From NCBI GenBank assembly GCA_902472795.1, contig CABROZ010000127.1:1-5761 (forward strand): DNA of 5,761 nt. Direction: 5' to 3'. Under the pieces are notes generated by a model. It was not told the origin of the DNA. It was given only the letters and a program-made list of their open reading frames with translations, and ran no database searches. A program made the translations under genes and the position numbers. This DNA comes from an uncultured Bacteroides sp. (GTDB lineage Bacteria > Bacteroidota > Bacteroidia > Bacteroidales > Bacteroidaceae). Below, one piece after another: positions 5,607 to 5,761 of this stretch (its first letter is position 1; the number at the start of each line of letters is the position of its first letter).

Positions 5607-5761
5607 GTGGATACTTTAAGTTACAAGACCATTTCTGCAAACAAAGCTACAGTGACTAAAGAATGGGTCATTGTTGACGCTACAGACCAGGTATTGGGTC
5701 GTCTGGGCGCAAAAGTTGCGAAACTGTTGAGAGGAAAGTATAAACCTAACTTTACCCCTCA
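5607..5761 (+). CDS. rplM: Ribosomal protein L13 (uL13), N-terminal 51 codons
   Basis: A large-subunit ribosomal protein that binds 23S rRNA early in assembly. The window ends within the gene, so only 51 complete codons are present. The frame reads MDTLSYKTISANKATVTKEW and then VIVDATDQVLGRLGAKVAKL followed by LRGKYKPNFTP, aligning with the conserved L13 start (WYVVDATGKTLGRLA and LRGKHKAEYTPH in E. coli). Translation starts at GTG (5607). No in-frame ATG exists between it and the conserved VDAT block, and the MDTLSYKTISANKA start is what I remember from Bacteroides L13 proteins. An A-rich stretch, not a Shine-Dalgarno sequence, precedes the start. rpsI (S9) would be expected next, outside the window. 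Confidence 0.96.
   Translation, partial: MDTLSYKTISANKATVTKEWVIVDATDQVLGRLGAKVAKLLRGKYKPNFTP

Overview
The window looks like a core-genome segment of a Bacteroidaceae member (Bacteroides or Phocaeicola). Three intergenic regions carry the Bacteroidota-type promoter, a TAnnTTTG -7 box with a TTG/TTTG about 18-19 bases upstream. The genes lack Shine-Dalgarno sequences and have A/T-rich start regions, the tRNA does not encode its CCA end, and the proteins read as typical of this group. All genes are on the + strand.

Layout from left to right: the 3' part of a tRNA-Val(UAC) and its terminator; a promoter and purB (adenylosuccinate lyase); a structured 101-base gap; an RluB/RsuA-family rRNA pseudouridine synthase with an unusual disordered N-terminal tail of about 230 residues rich in Arg, Asn, Pro and Tyr; an 84-base gap holding a 14-16 bp hairpin; asnS (asparaginyl-tRNA synthetase) followed by a strong intrinsic terminator; a consensus promoter and a small secreted lipocalin-like protein with its own strong terminator; and finally a promoter, a roughly 120-base structured leader and the first 51 codons of rplM (ribosomal protein L13), which starts at GTG and runs off the window.

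Functionally this is a growth and translation neighbourhood: purine synthesis, rRNA modification, tRNA charging and a ribosomal protein. The exception is the exported lipocalin-like protein. purB, the pseudouridine synthase gene and asnS may form one transcription unit: I see a clear promoter only before purB and a clear U-tract terminator only after asnS. The two internal gaps each hold a strong hairpin without a proper U-tract, which could tune expression between the genes.

I see no mobile element, CRISPR array, defence locus or evident new multi-gene system. The items most worth a second look are the lysine-free, arginine-rich repeat tail of the pseudouridine synthase and its DNA-level repeats, the mutually exclusive pairings in the rplM leader, and the intergenic hairpins.
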